A stretch of 64,000 bases of DNA from Vescimonas sanitatis (GCF_049060325.1 NZ_JBMGPW010000008.1:186001-250000), one strand, 5' to 3'; shown: positions 41,316 to 50,688, counted from the stretch's first letter. Program-made: numbers and translations. Notes: generated from the letters alone by a model not told the origin.

Positions 41316-42560
41316 ATGCCGAGAAAGAAAACAGAAGAACTTGCCGTGATACCGGAAGCGCCGGTGCTGCCCATCGTCCCGGAGGAGACGGCGGAACAGC
41401 CGGTGACAGAAGAGTGTTTGCCGGAAAACGCAGCCGATCCTGTTGTGGAGGATACTGTACCTACAGAGGGTGTTCTCGACGAGCCTGCGGAAGTGGTGAC
41501 TGTGCCGGAGGATCCCCAGCCCTCTGAAAAGCCGAAGCGCACCGTCCGCAAACGAACCGCTGCAAAAAAGACGGTAGAGGTGGAGAAACAGGCTACGCCG
41601 CCTACTGAGGATGCTGCCGCCTCTGCTGAACCTGCCCCTGCCGCTGTCCATCAGAGAGATATTCTGACATTGGATGCCCGGGGTGAAGCGGAAACGCAGG
41701 CGCAGATGGAGGACATTATCTGGCACGAGATTCACAATGCCTACCGCACCCGGCGCATGCTCTCCGGTATGCTGAGCGGCATTGAAAGAACGGAGGCGGG
41801 GAAAACCATTGCCATTGTGGACTACAAGGGATTCCGCATTGTGATTCCCTTGAAGGAGATGGTGCTGGACTTTCCGGCAGATATGTACGGTGCTGACTAT
41901 AATGAGATGATCCTCCGACACCAGAAGATCCTCAATAAGATGCTGGGCGCAGAGGTGGATCTTATGGTCAAGGGCATCGACGCCAAAAGCCGAACCGTTG
42001 TTGCCAGCCGAAAAGACGCCATGCTGAAGAAGCAGCAGATCTACTATTTCGGTAAGGACGGTGACGGACAGTATCGTATTTACGACGGGCGCGTGGTGGA
42101 GGCTCGTGTGATCGCTGTGGCGGAGCAGGTCGTCCGGGTCGAAGTGTTTGGCGTGGAGACATCCATTCTGGCTCGCGACCTTTCGTGGGACTGGATCGGC
42201 GATGCTCATGACCGCTATGCTGTGGGCGACAAGACTCTGGTACGCGTGCTGGAGATTGACCGCACAGAGCCGGAGCACATCAGAATTAAAGCCGACATCA
42301 AAAGCGTATCCGGCAACAGCAAGAATGACAATCTCCAGAAATGCCGTATTCAGGGCAAATATGCCGGGAAGGTCACCCATATCCATAAGGGCGTTGTGTA
42401 TATCCGCCTTAGCAACGGTGCCAATGCCATAGCACATTCCTGCTATGATCGGCGCAGACCCGGACGAAAGGATGATGTCAGCTTTGCCGTTACCCATCTG
42501 GATGAGGAACACGGCGTTGCGCTGGGGATCATCACCCGAATTATCAAGCAGCATATTTAG
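41316..42560 (+). CDS. S1 RNA-binding domain protein at the end of the transfer operon
   Basis: A 414-residue protein. Residues 1-110 are Pro/Glu/Val/Ala-rich and probably unstructured. The C-terminal 300 residues contain OB-fold strands: KSRTVVASRKDAML and RVVEARVIAVAEQVVRVEVFGVE suggest a degenerate S1 unit, and KYAGKVTHIHKGVVYIRLSNGANAIAH (near 350-375) a clear one. S1 folds bind RNA or ssDNA. It follows virD4 by 18 bases with its own GGAGG, and a terminator comes after it. Given the hairpin leaders of this element, an RNA-directed control role is conceivable. Confidence 0.8.
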   Translation: MPRKKTEELAVIPEAPVLPIVPEETAEQPVTEECLPENAADPVVEDTVPTEGVLDEPAEVVTVPEDPQPSEKPKRTVRKRTAAKKTVEVEKQATPPTEDAAASAEPAPAAVHQRDILTLDARGEAETQAQMEDIIWHEIHNAYRTRRMLSGMLSGIERTEAGKTIAIVDYKGFRIVIPLKEMVLDFPADMYGADYNEMILRHQKILNKMLGAEVDLMVKGIDAKSRTVVASRKDAMLKKQQIYYFGKDGDGQYRIYDGRVVEARVIAVAEQVVRVEVFGVETSILARDLSWDWIGDAHDRYAVGDKTLVRVLEIDRTEPEHIRIKADIKSVSGNSKNDNLQKCRIQGKYAGKVTHIHKGVVYIRLSNGANAIAHSCYDRRRPGRKDDVSFAVTHLDEEHGVALGIITRIIKQHI

Positions 42561-42572
42561 GATGCGCGAAAA

Positions 42573-42607
42573 GCAGCTGGCCGCAAATGCGACCAGCTGT
42601 TTTTTTG
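42573..42607 (+). terminator. Terminator of the type IV secretion operon
   Basis: CAGCTGG / CCAGCTG with flanking pairs and a run of seven T closes the long transfer operon. Confidence 0.88.
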
Positions 42608-42653
42608 TGAATTATTCAAGCATCATGAACGTATCAGTGTTGTGCCTGTGCTA

Positions 42654-43886
42654 TCAGGCCGGTAGCTGACCGGTGTGCAGGTAACGGAGAAGCTGCTCTC
42701 TGTCCAAATGGCCGATGCCGAGATAGTCCAAATCGAAGGGATTGTCTTCAAAGAAGCTGGTTTCGTGCATGGCACCGCCCAGCACGATCATGCTGTCAAT
42801 GATCGGTGTCGGTACGCCGAACTTTTTGCCTAGGTCGTGGTAGATCTTGCAGCCCACGGGAATGTCCTCGGTGATGTAGCGGTGGTCGATGGAGTTGGGC
42901 CCCGTATTACCCTCGTCGCAGGGTTTGTCCAGCGGGAAGATCACATTATCCTCGCCTTCGGAGCCAAGGCCCATGTACTCCTGCGTCAATATGCTGCGGC
43001 GGGAGAAGAAGGACTCGTAGGCATAGTCCGGGATGCGGATGCCAATCGCATCGGCAATGGCACATTCCTCCTGATAGAATTGGTACTGCACCCGGCAGAT
43101 GGATGGGCACAGCCCGTGAGAGTACATGGAATAGCTGTCGGGGTCGTTGCCATAGATAGACGACCAGTTTTCCATGCTCGATACACCCAGCACCGAGGCG
43201 GGAACGTGGATCACCGGGTTGACATTGGAAAAGCCGATATCCAGCACCGTATCTCCGGGCACAGGGCCATCCCCGTGGGTGACGGCGTCCATGCAGGGCA
43301 AATATTTGGCAGACTCCAGAAAATCATCGATATCCGTCATGGGCTGCGTCGCGCCGCGAAGGGTAATGGCGCGATATTTCGCGCCTACATGGGGCATTGT
43401 AAAGCCGCCGATCTTCTCCAGCCGCGTTCCGTAGGGAGCGGAGCTCCAGCCGCCCACGATGACTTTCTTGGTACAGCCGGCCTCGCGCATGAAGCGGCGC
43501 AGCAGAAGCGTGGCGTAGTTATCAGTAAAGATATGTACGACCTGACCGTCCTCCAGCAGCGGCACCAAAGTGCGCAGGTAGTGCTCCTGCGCGTTGGCGG
43601 TAATGCCAATCACGATAAGACCCGCGCCCTTTACCACCTCGGCCATATCGTTGCTGGCCAGATCCAGAAACGCGCGACCTGACCGCTCAAAGCCGTACAG
43701 GTTCCGCTGTACGCCATCCAGCAGGATGCCGGTCTTATCCAGATTCGCCACGGCCTTGGGGGTGCGGGAATAGAGCCGCACTTCCCGTCCGGCCAGCTTC
43801 ATATCTGCGGCGCAGGTCTTTCCGACCGCACCACCGCCTAAAACGGCAATGGGCAGGTCCTTCAGGTACGACATATCATGCTTCAT
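42654..43886 (-). CDS. Octopine/nopaline (opine) dehydrogenase-like NAD(P) enzyme
   Basis: A 410-residue oxidoreductase. The N-terminal Rossmann site is LPIAVLGGGAVGKTCAADMK, and a C-terminal helical domain follows (DIGFSNVNPVIHVPAS, YDCIG-type helices, IPDYAYESFFSRR). This is the octopine/nopaline dehydrogenase family, which joins an amino acid to a 2-oxo acid by reductive amination, or reverses it. ATG 43886 (MKHDMSYLKD) is preferred because AAGGAGG lies ten bases upstream. It is the only leftward gene between the transfer and pilus operons, so it is cargo. The substrate is unknown; an opine-type metallophore or an amino-acid scavenging role are options. Confidence 0.83.
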   Translation of the reverse strand: MKHDMSYLKDLPIAVLGGGAVGKTCAADMKLAGREVRLYSRTPKAVANLDKTGILLDGVQRNLYGFERSGRAFLDLASNDMAEVVKGAGLIVIGITANAQEHYLRTLVPLLEDGQVVHIFTDNYATLLLRRFMREAGCTKKVIVGGWSSAPYGTRLEKIGGFTMPHVGAKYRAITLRGATQPMTDIDDFLESAKYLPCMDAVTHGDGPVPGDTVLDIGFSNVNPVIHVPASVLGVSSMENWSSIYGNDPDSYSMYSHGLCPSICRVQYQFYQEECAIADAIGIRIPDYAYESFFSRRSILTQEYMGLGSEGEDNVIFPLDKPCDEGNTGPNSIDHRYITEDIPVGCKIYHDLGKKFGVPTPIIDSMIVLGGAMHETSFFEDNPFDLDYLGIGHLDREQLLRYLHTGQLPA

Positions 43887-44034
43887 CAAATATTGCCCTC
43901 CTTCTGCTTTTTTGACTTTATCATTATGCACAATACCAGTTTACCATAGAGAACACGAGAATTGCAGTTAAAAAAGTGTAAAATATATGGCACACCAAAG
44001 GCCACGTCACTACATCGGCAGAGGATGGCAGCAG

Positions 44035-44131
44035 ATTGGCACTGTTTTGCGATTTCGCCGTAAATCACCATGTGCTATACTTGGTACAGTCAAAATTGTA
44101 AAGACCGCCGGGTGGTAACTCGGCGGTCTTT
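44035..44131 (+). promoter_or_regulatory. Module B: promoter plus terminator-like leader of the pilus operon
   Basis: ATTGGCACTGTTTTGCGATT and TGTGC-TATACT (extended -10 at 44076-44081) repeat module A (30395-30460) with no gaps. A perfect ten-base hairpin, AAGACCGCCG / CGGCGGTCTT, then TTCGC, follows at 44100-44130, about 25 bases after the -10 box. Confidence 0.75.
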
Positions 44132-44256
44132 CGCATACAGGAAGAGGGTGTTTTATATGTGGTAGGCAGAGCAGCGTTTCACGCCCGAGCGGCAAATGCA
44201 ATCGCCGCAAAACCCAAATAACAGTACATAGTGTTGAAAAAGGCGAGGCTCCAGTC

Positions 44257-44299
44257 GTAAATATCTTCAAAGCACATTAAACAGTGCTGCGATATTTAC
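44257..44299 (+). promoter_or_regulatory. Leader hairpin beside the ribosome site of the lipoprotein gene
   Basis: GTAAATATC (44257-44265) pairs exactly with GATATTTAC (44291-44299), with an inner AGCAC / GTGCT stem. The right arm ends directly before GTAAAGGAGAG, so folding could affect translation of the gene at 44318. Confidence 0.6.
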
Positions 44300-44317
44300 G
44301 TAAAGGAGAGAACGCCC

Positions 44318-45103
44318 ATGAGGAGAAAAAGAATGCGTTTAGTTTCACTTATTTTGAGTGCCGTGTGTCTGTTAGGCTGCGCAGTCCAGCCGGCACCGGG
44401 CTCGGATTCGTCCAAGTCCAACAACATGATCTCTACCTATGCAGCAAGTCAGGCCGAGCAGAACGAAGAGGAGCGCACGGTGACCGAATCCCTGCTGCCG
44501 CAAACAGAAGATGGATGCGATACAGCTGAGAGCAGCGTTGCTCCTGAGCGGGCAAATGCATCAGAGAATGCGGATAACGCCGCAGAAAAGCAGGCTACAG
44601 CTGTTGAAACGGCACCGCCCACTGCACCGAAAGAGCCGGCGACACCCGAGCCTGTGGCGGAGGATAAACCTGCGCCCGCACCCACGCCGGCACCTGCACA
44701 GAATCCGGCAGAGAAACAGGAGGAACAACCTGCGCCTGTGCCTACGCCCGAACCTACGCCCACGCCGAAGCCTGCCGCCAGCGGGAACATCTACTCCATC
44801 GCGGAGGCCATTCAAGCGGGCAACGAGTACGCAAGAGCGCAGTACGGCGTGACCATCGACACCAGTATGACCGCCGCCGACTCCAGCTACTTCCCTGGCA
44901 CGGCGGACAGCGTGGCATGGCTGGCGGAGAATGGCGGACAGTCGGCACTGACCGCCGCCGTAAAGGGCAACGTGGACGCCACCTTCGCCTGCCTCGCCGC
45001 CATGGACGGCGCGGAAACGGTCAGCGCGTATGCGCGGTTCAACTGCACCGCCCGCTACAATGCGGCATCGGACGAATACATCGTGGTGGTGCTGTACGGA
45101 TAA
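44318..45103 (+). CDS. Proline-rich lipoprotein leading the pilus operon
   Basis: A 261-residue exported protein with basic start MRRKRMR, a hydrophobic signal and lipobox VCLLGC, so Cys at about residue 21 should be lipid-anchored. Residues 40-150 are acidic and then Pro/Ala/Glu-rich (PAPAPTPAPAQNPAEK), a wall-spanning stalk. The C-terminal 100 residues fold as a small domain (IYSIAEAIQAGNEYARAQYG, then FNCTARYNAASDEYIVVVLYG). I do not recognise this domain. It has the promoter of module B and is separated from the adhesin by a terminator-like hairpin. Confidence 0.78.
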   Translation: MRRKRMRLVSLILSAVCLLGCAVQPAPGSDSSKSNNMISTYAASQAEQNEEERTVTESLLPQTEDGCDTAESSVAPERANASENADNAAEKQATAVETAPPTAPKEPATPEPVAEDKPAPAPTPAPAQNPAEKQEEQPAPVPTPEPTPTPKPAASGNIYSIAEAIQAGNEYARAQYGVTIDTSMTAADSSYFPGTADSVAWLAENGGQSALTAAVKGNVDATFACLAAMDGAETVSAYARFNCTARYNAASDEYIVVVLYG

Positions 45104-45123
45104 ACCAACTGAATACCCGACCA

Positions 45124-45154
45124 GAAGACCGACAGCGTGAGCTGCCGGTCTTTT
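45124..45154 (+). terminator. Hairpin between lipoprotein and adhesin genes
   Basis: AGACCG-CAG / CTG-CGGTCT with TTTT after it. No new promoter is obvious, so it may weaken rather than stop read-through into the pilus genes. Confidence 0.65.
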
Positions 45155-45175
45155 GCGTTGGGAGAAAGGACGAGC

Positions 45176-47341
45176 ATGAAGAGAACAATTCCTAAGCTGT
45201 TGACGCTGGTATGCCTTTTAGTAGCAATCATGGGCCTGTCCATCGTGACCGCCCACGCAGCCACGGTCACAGGCACGATCAGCGGCGGTAACGAGTACCG
45301 CTACCATGAGGACAAAACGCCCGTGCCGCAGTGGGGCGCGTTTACCAGCACAAAGCTGAAATACTTTACCAGAGATGATACGGGCGTAACGGTGCCTGCC
45401 TATTGCATGGAGCCGTCCGTTCGCTCTGCCGGCGGCGATCTGAGCTACTCCTCCACCAGTTGGAGCAGCCTGAGCTGGAATCAGCGGTACGCTGTGACGC
45501 TGGCACTCTCCTATGGCTACGGCGGCAACTATGATTTTTATGGCATCCATCCCGACTGCGCGCAGCTGGCGACACAGGCGGTGATTTGGGAGTTCGTGTG
45601 CGGCTACCGCGGCACGACCTATCCCTACACCCTGTATGATACCACCTGCGCCAACCTGTTCCACTACGCCGGCGACGGCGTGCAGGAGGCGTATGACATC
45701 CTTATTGACCGCATCATGGGTCATGGCGTGATCCCCAGCTTTGCTGTGAAGTACCGCAATCAGCTTTCGGACGCCAACGCCATTACGCTGACATGGGACG
45801 GCAGTCAGTATGTGGGTACAGCCACCGATACCAATGGTGTGCTGTCGCAGTACTATTTTCGGACCAATATCAGTGGCGTAACCGTCAGCCAGCGGCGTAA
45901 TGTACTGACCGTGACGGCCACAAAGGACGCTGCAGCGAAGCTGAACGGTTATATCAGCAGCGACTACGGCTACGCACTGGATGTGGAGGGCACGGAGGCT
46001 GTGCTGTTAGAACCCAGCAACGGCAGCAACTACCAGGCGTGTGCGGCATTGACTTCGCTGCCCGACCCTGTGTGGGCGTACATTCATTTTAAGGTCAAAA
46101 TTGTGGAGGAGAAAGGCAGCCTGACCATCAATAAGGTGGACGCGGAAACCGGCAAGGCACTGGCAGGCGTGACCTATCGGCTATTTGATGCCAATGGTAA
46201 AAAGGTGGCTGACATGACCACCGGTGCAGACGGTAAGGCAGTGTTCAAGGATCTTCCACAGGGCAAGTATAGCTATCAGGAGATCAGCGCGCCCAGCGGC
46301 TATGTGGTGGACAACACCAAGTATCAGATCACCATTACGGCGACCGCGCTGAACATTACACAAAAGAGAACCAACACGCCTGCCAAGGCCAGTATTGAGA
46401 TCGTCAAGGTGGACGCTGATAACAAGGCACCGCTGCAAGGTGCGGGCTTCCGCCTATACGATACTTCCGGCAAGCAGGTCGCGGAGGGCTATACGGATGC
46501 CAACGGCAAGCTGACCTTCTCCAACCTGCGGTTGGGCAGCTATACCTACAAGGAATTCAAAGCACCGGACGGATATGTTTTGGATACCACGGCGTACTCC
46601 GCTGTGCTGAACCAAAACGGGCAGGTGCTGAAGGTCACTCGCGAGAATATGCCAGTCAAAGGCAGTATTGAGGTCTTGAAGGTGGACGCAGAAACCAAGC
46701 AGCCGCTGGCAGGCGTGGTGTATCGTCTTTTCGACGCCGATGGCAATAAGATCGTGGATGGCACGACCGATGTCACCGGCAAGGTGACATTCTCCGGCCT
46801 GCGACTTGGCAAATACTTCTATCAGGAGATCAGCACCGTGGACGGCTATGTGCTGGACGAGACCAAATACGATTTCAGCCTGACCACAGCAAACCTCAAT
46901 ATCAAGGTCACACGCGAGAACGTACTCGCCAAGGGCAGCATCAGCGTCTGCAAGGTGGATGCGACGGGCGCACCGCTTGCCGGTGCGGAGCTGCTGCTGG
47001 AAACTTCCACAGACGGTAAGACATGGACGGAGGTCGGCAGAGTGACCACCGACAACACAGGCATCGCCAAGTGGAGCGACCTCAAGGTTGGCGCGCAGTA
47101 TCGTATTACCGAAACCAAAGCTCCCGCAGGGTACACCCTCCTGACCGAGCCGCTGTTCACAGGAACGTTGGACAGCAATAACCGAGACATTACCATCACT
47201 GCCTGCAACAATGCGGGATTCGTCCTGCCGTTCACGGGCGGAACGGGATTTACAACCTATTTCCTGTTTGCAGCACTCATGCTTTGCATGGGTGTTTATT
47301 TTTGCAAAAAATCTGATTTTATGAAGGAGACAGCTAAATGA
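45176..47341 (+). CDS. Sortase-anchored thioester adhesin with CnaB repeats (tip pilin-like)
   Basis: A 721-residue surface protein. The signal peptide ends near VTAHA. Residues 35-200 form a thioester domain: Cys77 in PAYCMEPS and Gln134 in LATQAVIWEF are the pair that makes the covalent thioester in such adhesins. Four CnaB/SpaA-like domains follow, each starting with a KVDA strand (INKVDAETG, IVKVDADNK, VLKVDAETK, VCKVDATG) and holding an E-box such as YSYQEISAPSGY. The end is LPFTGG, a membrane helix and a charged tail. Thioester adhesins bind host or cell-surface amines. ATG 45176 has GAAAGGA upstream. It overlaps the pilin gene by four bases. Confidence 0.92.
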   Translation: MKRTIPKLLTLVCLLVAIMGLSIVTAHAATVTGTISGGNEYRYHEDKTPVPQWGAFTSTKLKYFTRDDTGVTVPAYCMEPSVRSAGGDLSYSSTSWSSLSWNQRYAVTLALSYGYGGNYDFYGIHPDCAQLATQAVIWEFVCGYRGTTYPYTLYDTTCANLFHYAGDGVQEAYDILIDRIMGHGVIPSFAVKYRNQLSDANAITLTWDGSQYVGTATDTNGVLSQYYFRTNISGVTVSQRRNVLTVTATKDAAAKLNGYISSDYGYALDVEGTEAVLLEPSNGSNYQACAALTSLPDPVWAYIHFKVKIVEEKGSLTINKVDAETGKALAGVTYRLFDANGKKVADMTTGADGKAVFKDLPQGKYSYQEISAPSGYVVDNTKYQITITATALNITQKRTNTPAKASIEIVKVDADNKAPLQGAGFRLYDTSGKQVAEGYTDANGKLTFSNLRLGSYTYKEFKAPDGYVLDTTAYSAVLNQNGQVLKVTRENMPVKGSIEVLKVDAETKQPLAGVVYRLFDADGNKIVDGTTDVTGKVTFSGLRLGKYFYQEISTVDGYVLDETKYDFSLTTANLNIKVTRENVLAKGSISVCKVDATGAPLAGAELLLETSTDGKTWTEVGRVTTDNTGIAKWSDLKVGAQYRITETKAPAGYTLLTEPLFTGTLDSNNRDITITACNNAGFVLPFTGGTGFTTYFLFAALMLCMGVYFCKKSDFMKETAK

Positions 47342-49182
47342 AAAAGATCCATCGCGTGTTGGCACTGCTGTTGGCGGCGCTTATGGCCCTTGGGCTGATG
47401 ACCACAGCATTTGCCGCAACAGATTCTGCGCCTACCATCGACCCCGGCAAGAAAGCATCCCTTTCCGTCTACAAGTACGACATCACCAAGGCCAGCAACG
47501 ATGGCGCGTGGGATGCTGAGTCCTACGTTTCCACCGGCCTGCATGACGACACGGTTATCGACAAGCTGAGCAAGTACGCCATTCAGGGCGTGGAGTTTAC
47601 CTACCTCCGCGTCGCTGACATCGCCATGAACAATGAACTGGTGGACGGTCAGCGTCAGGTGGGTGTGCTGTATGGTTTCGACAACAGTGACCGCAGCACC
47701 GCCGTCTTGTCTGCCATCGGCCTGACCGGCGCAGAAGCACACAAGACCGAGGGCGGCGTCAACTACTTCACCAGCGATATGCTCAACAATAAGCTGGCCG
47801 CTGCCCTGTCCGCCAATGCCACCACCGTCAAGAACGCGCTGGAAGCTGCGGTCAAGAATGGCACGGCCATGGCCGAGACGGACGCTGCCGGTCACACCTT
47901 TGCATCCGACATGGAGCAGGGCCTGTACCTGGTGGTGGAAACCCGCGTCCCTGAAAACGTGACCTCCACCTGCAATCCCATCTTCGTGTCCCTGCCCATG
48001 ACCACCGTGGACGGTGCGGCATGGAACTACGATGTGACCGTTTACCCCAAGAACCAGACCGGCAACCCTACGTTGGAGAAGACCGTGCGTGAGAGCAAGA
48101 ACTCCACCGGCAAGAATACCGGCAGCCTGACCGACATCAAGGACGGTTACGCTCACACTGCTACCGCCTCCGTGGGCGATGTTGTGGACTATCAGATTAT
48201 CAGCACCCTGCCCACCATCACGTCTAAAGCATCTGCTCTCAGCGAGTACACCTATGTGGACACCATGAGCAAGGGTATTCGGTATAACAAGAACGATGTC
48301 GTTATCGAGTTCTTCAAGGATAGCGGCTGCACCGACAAGATTGCCACCTGGGCGGTGAACTCCGGCAAATTTACCGTGGGTTACGATGATACCGCCAACA
48401 CCATGACCATCCGCATGACCGATACCGGTCTGGCGGAGATCAACGAGGCGGCCACCGTGTATACCGACAGCGTCAAGCGTGGCTACAGCGACTGCACCAT
48501 GCGGATTACCTACGCTGCCACCCTGACCGCCGATGCCAAGTTGGGCGATACCGACAACCTCAACGAGGTCGTACTGACTTGGAAGCGCACCAACTCTACC
48601 TACTTTGATACCCTCAAGGACTGCTGCCATGTCTACACCTACGGCATTGACGTTCTCAAGCAGTTTTCTGACAACGGTGGCAATCTGCGGAATGTGAAGT
48701 TCCGGCTGCACAACGACACCGATGATGTATTCGTGATTGCCGAGCAGAAGGATGGCGTGTATTACGCCAAGGGCTTTGCCGCCAAGAAAACCGACGCCAC
48801 GACTTTCGTTCCCAATAGCAGCGGTCACATCGTGGTCAAAGGGCTGGAGGACGACACCTATTCCCTGACCGAAACTGCTACCGACAAGGGCTATGTGCTG
48901 CTGAAGGACGCGGTCAAAATCATTATCAAGACCAGCGAGAGCGGCCAGTGCGAGAAGTGCGGCACCAAGCTGCTGACCGCCTCTGCCACCGTCAACGGCA
49001 AGGATGTCACCATGAGCGAGGGCAACGCCATTGTGCCTCTGACCGTGGTCAATAACCCCGGCTTTGACCTGCCTAAGACGGGCGGCTATGGCGTTTGGAT
49101 GTATACGGTGGGCAGCGTCCTGCTGCTGAGCATGGCAGCGTTTATCGTCGCCAAGTCCCGCAAGCATAAGAACGAGCAGTGA
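47338..49182 (+). CDS. Sortase-assembled major pilin (fimbrial backbone)
   Basis: A 614-residue pilin of the SpaA/EbpC type. Signal peptide MKKIHRVLALLLAALMALGL; pilin motif VTVYPKN near residue 235, whose lysine joins the next subunit; an E-box YSLTETATDKGY near residue 515; sorting signal LPKTGG, helix and RKHKNEQ tail. A CEKCGTK pair near the C-terminus is unusual. The gene sits between the adhesin and two sortases, with overlapping codons on both sides, so pilus subunits and assembly enzymes are made together. Confidence 0.93.
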   Translation: MKKIHRVLALLLAALMALGLMTTAFAATDSAPTIDPGKKASLSVYKYDITKASNDGAWDAESYVSTGLHDDTVIDKLSKYAIQGVEFTYLRVADIAMNNELVDGQRQVGVLYGFDNSDRSTAVLSAIGLTGAEAHKTEGGVNYFTSDMLNNKLAAALSANATTVKNALEAAVKNGTAMAETDAAGHTFASDMEQGLYLVVETRVPENVTSTCNPIFVSLPMTTVDGAAWNYDVTVYPKNQTGNPTLEKTVRESKNSTGKNTGSLTDIKDGYAHTATASVGDVVDYQIISTLPTITSKASALSEYTYVDTMSKGIRYNKNDVVIEFFKDSGCTDKIATWAVNSGKFTVGYDDTANTMTIRMTDTGLAEINEAATVYTDSVKRGYSDCTMRITYAATLTADAKLGDTDNLNEVVLTWKRTNSTYFDTLKDCCHVYTYGIDVLKQFSDNGGNLRNVKFRLHNDTDDVFVIAEQKDGVYYAKGFAAKKTDATTFVPNSSGHIVVKGLEDDTYSLTETATDKGYVLLKDAVKIIIKTSESGQCEKCGTKLLTASATVNGKDVTMSEGNAIVPLTVVNNPGFDLPKTGGYGVWMYTVGSVLLLSMAAFIVAKSRKHKNEQ

Positions 49183-49997
49183 AGTGCTGGCTACTGGCGG
49201 CAGCCTGCGGCGTTGCGGCGTTGGGGCTTCTGCTTTACCCATTGGTGGGAGAACTCTTGAATGAAAAGTATCATTCCGATGTGGAAACCACCTACACCGC
49301 AGTTATCGCGGACACCGATGACGCCGAGCTGACTGCCCAGCGTGAAGCCGCAGAGCAGTACAACGCCATGCTGTCCGGCGCGGCAACTATTTCTGAGGGA
49401 GGGGCTTCTGCCCCTCCCTTGCCGTATGCGGAACAACTCACGGTGGGAGGCGTCATTTGCTACATCGACATCCCCAAGATCAACGTATATCTGCCGGTGC
49501 AGCACGGAACGGGCGCGGAAACGCTGGAGCGTGCCGTGGGTCATGTGGCAGGGACTTCCCTGCCGGTGGGCGGCAGCAACACCCATGCGGTACTGTCGGC
49601 GCACAGTGGGCTGGCGAGTTCCAAGCTGTTTTCGGACATTGACCAGCTTGCAGAGGACGATATGTTCTATATCCATGTGCTGGGTGAGGTGCTGGCATAC
49701 AAGGTAGACGCCGTCCACACGGTACTGCCCACAGACACGAGTCTGCTGCAAATCGAGGACGGTAAGGATCAGGTCACGCTGGTGACGTGTACCCCGTTTG
49801 GGGTCAACACCCACCGGCTGCTGGTGCGAGGCCACCGTGTTCCCTACACCCCCGAACAGGAAGCGACTGCCGCCGCAGAAAAACCTGTGGCATCCTCGTG
49901 GACGCAGCATTACCTTACAGGTCTTGGCACCGGCCTTGGCGTGGTGGCAGTGATAGGCGGCGGGTACTTCTTAATAAGGAGAAAACGCCATGCGTAA
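49179..49997 (+). CDS. Class C sortase (pilus polymerase)
   Basis: A 272-residue transpeptidase with an N-terminal helix (CGVAALGLLLYPLVGELL), catalytic His in LSAHSGLASSKLFSDI, catalytic Cys in TLVTCTPFGVNTHRLLVRG and a C-terminal helix, the two-anchor layout of class C sortases. These cut LPXTG signals and link pilin lysines into a fibre. The GTG start overlaps the pilin stop as GTGA, a coupled start. A glycine/alanine-rich loop at residues 68-85 may be the lid. Confidence 0.93.
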   Translation: MKCWLLAAACGVAALGLLLYPLVGELLNEKYHSDVETTYTAVIADTDDAELTAQREAAEQYNAMLSGAATISEGGASAPPLPYAEQLTVGGVICYIDIPKINVYLPVQHGTGAETLERAVGHVAGTSLPVGGSNTHAVLSAHSGLASSKLFSDIDQLAEDDMFYIHVLGEVLAYKVDAVHTVLPTDTSLLQIEDGKDQVTLVTCTPFGVNTHRLLVRGHRVPYTPEQEATAAAEKPVASSWTQHYLTGLGTGLGVVAVIGGGYFLIRRKRHA

Positions 49998-50688
49998 GAC
50001 ATCCCTTTTACTGGCGGCACTGCTGGCTGTGGCGGGCATCTATGTCATGCTGTGGCCGTTGTTCACGGGACAAAGGCTGCAAGCCGACACAGATGAGGCT
50101 GTGCAGAGCTTCCTCGAAGAACGAAAGCCGGAGCAGCAATACCCCGAACTGCTGGCGGCTCTACAAGAGTATAACCGCCAGCTTTACGCAGAAAAGCAGT
50201 GCAACCTCACCGGCCTTGAAGCCTGCGAGGAGCCCGCCGCCGACTTGACTGTCTACGGCATCGAGGACGAGGTAATAGGCGTCTTGGAGATACCTGCTAT
50301 GGAGCTTATCATGCCGGTCTATCTGGGTGCATCCGACGCTCACCTTGCCGCAGGCGCGGCAGTGCTGGGCAATACCTCCGCACCCATCGGTGGGGATAAC
50401 ACCAACTGCGTCATTGCCGGTCACCGTGGATGGCGCGGCGTGGACTACTTCCGGCATATCGACCGCTTACAGGTTGGCGATACCGTTACGCTGACAAATC
50501 TATGGGAGACGCTGACCTACACCGTAGCTGACATTCAGATCATCCAGCCCCACGAGGTGGACAAGATCAAGATACAGCAAGACCGCGACCTGCTGACGCT
50601 GTTGACCTGCCATCCTTACGCCAGCGGTGGGCGGGAGAGGTATGTGGTGTACTGCGAAAAACTGCCCACCATGAGCCAATCACGGTGA
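49990..50688 (+). CDS. Second sortase of the pilus operon
   Basis: A 232-residue sortase with an N-terminal helix (LLLAALLAVAGIYVMLWPLF), catalytic His in CVIAGHRGWRGVDYF, catalytic Cys in LLTLLTCHPYASGGRERYVVY, and no C-terminal helix. The distinct C-terminal strand and single anchor suggest a different job from the class C enzyme, such as wall anchoring or adding the tip adhesin (LPFTG versus LPKTG). It overlaps the previous gene by eight bases. A tail of a close homologue is found at 52209-52280. Confidence 0.9.
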   Translation: MRKTSLLLAALLAVAGIYVMLWPLFTGQRLQADTDEAVQSFLEERKPEQQYPELLAALQEYNRQLYAEKQCNLTGLEACEEPAADLTVYGIEDEVIGVLEIPAMELIMPVYLGASDAHLAAGAAVLGNTSAPIGGDNTNCVIAGHRGWRGVDYFRHIDRLQVGDTVTLTNLWETLTYTVADIQIIQPHEVDKIKIQQDRDLLTLLTCHPYASGGRERYVVYCEKLPTMSQSR

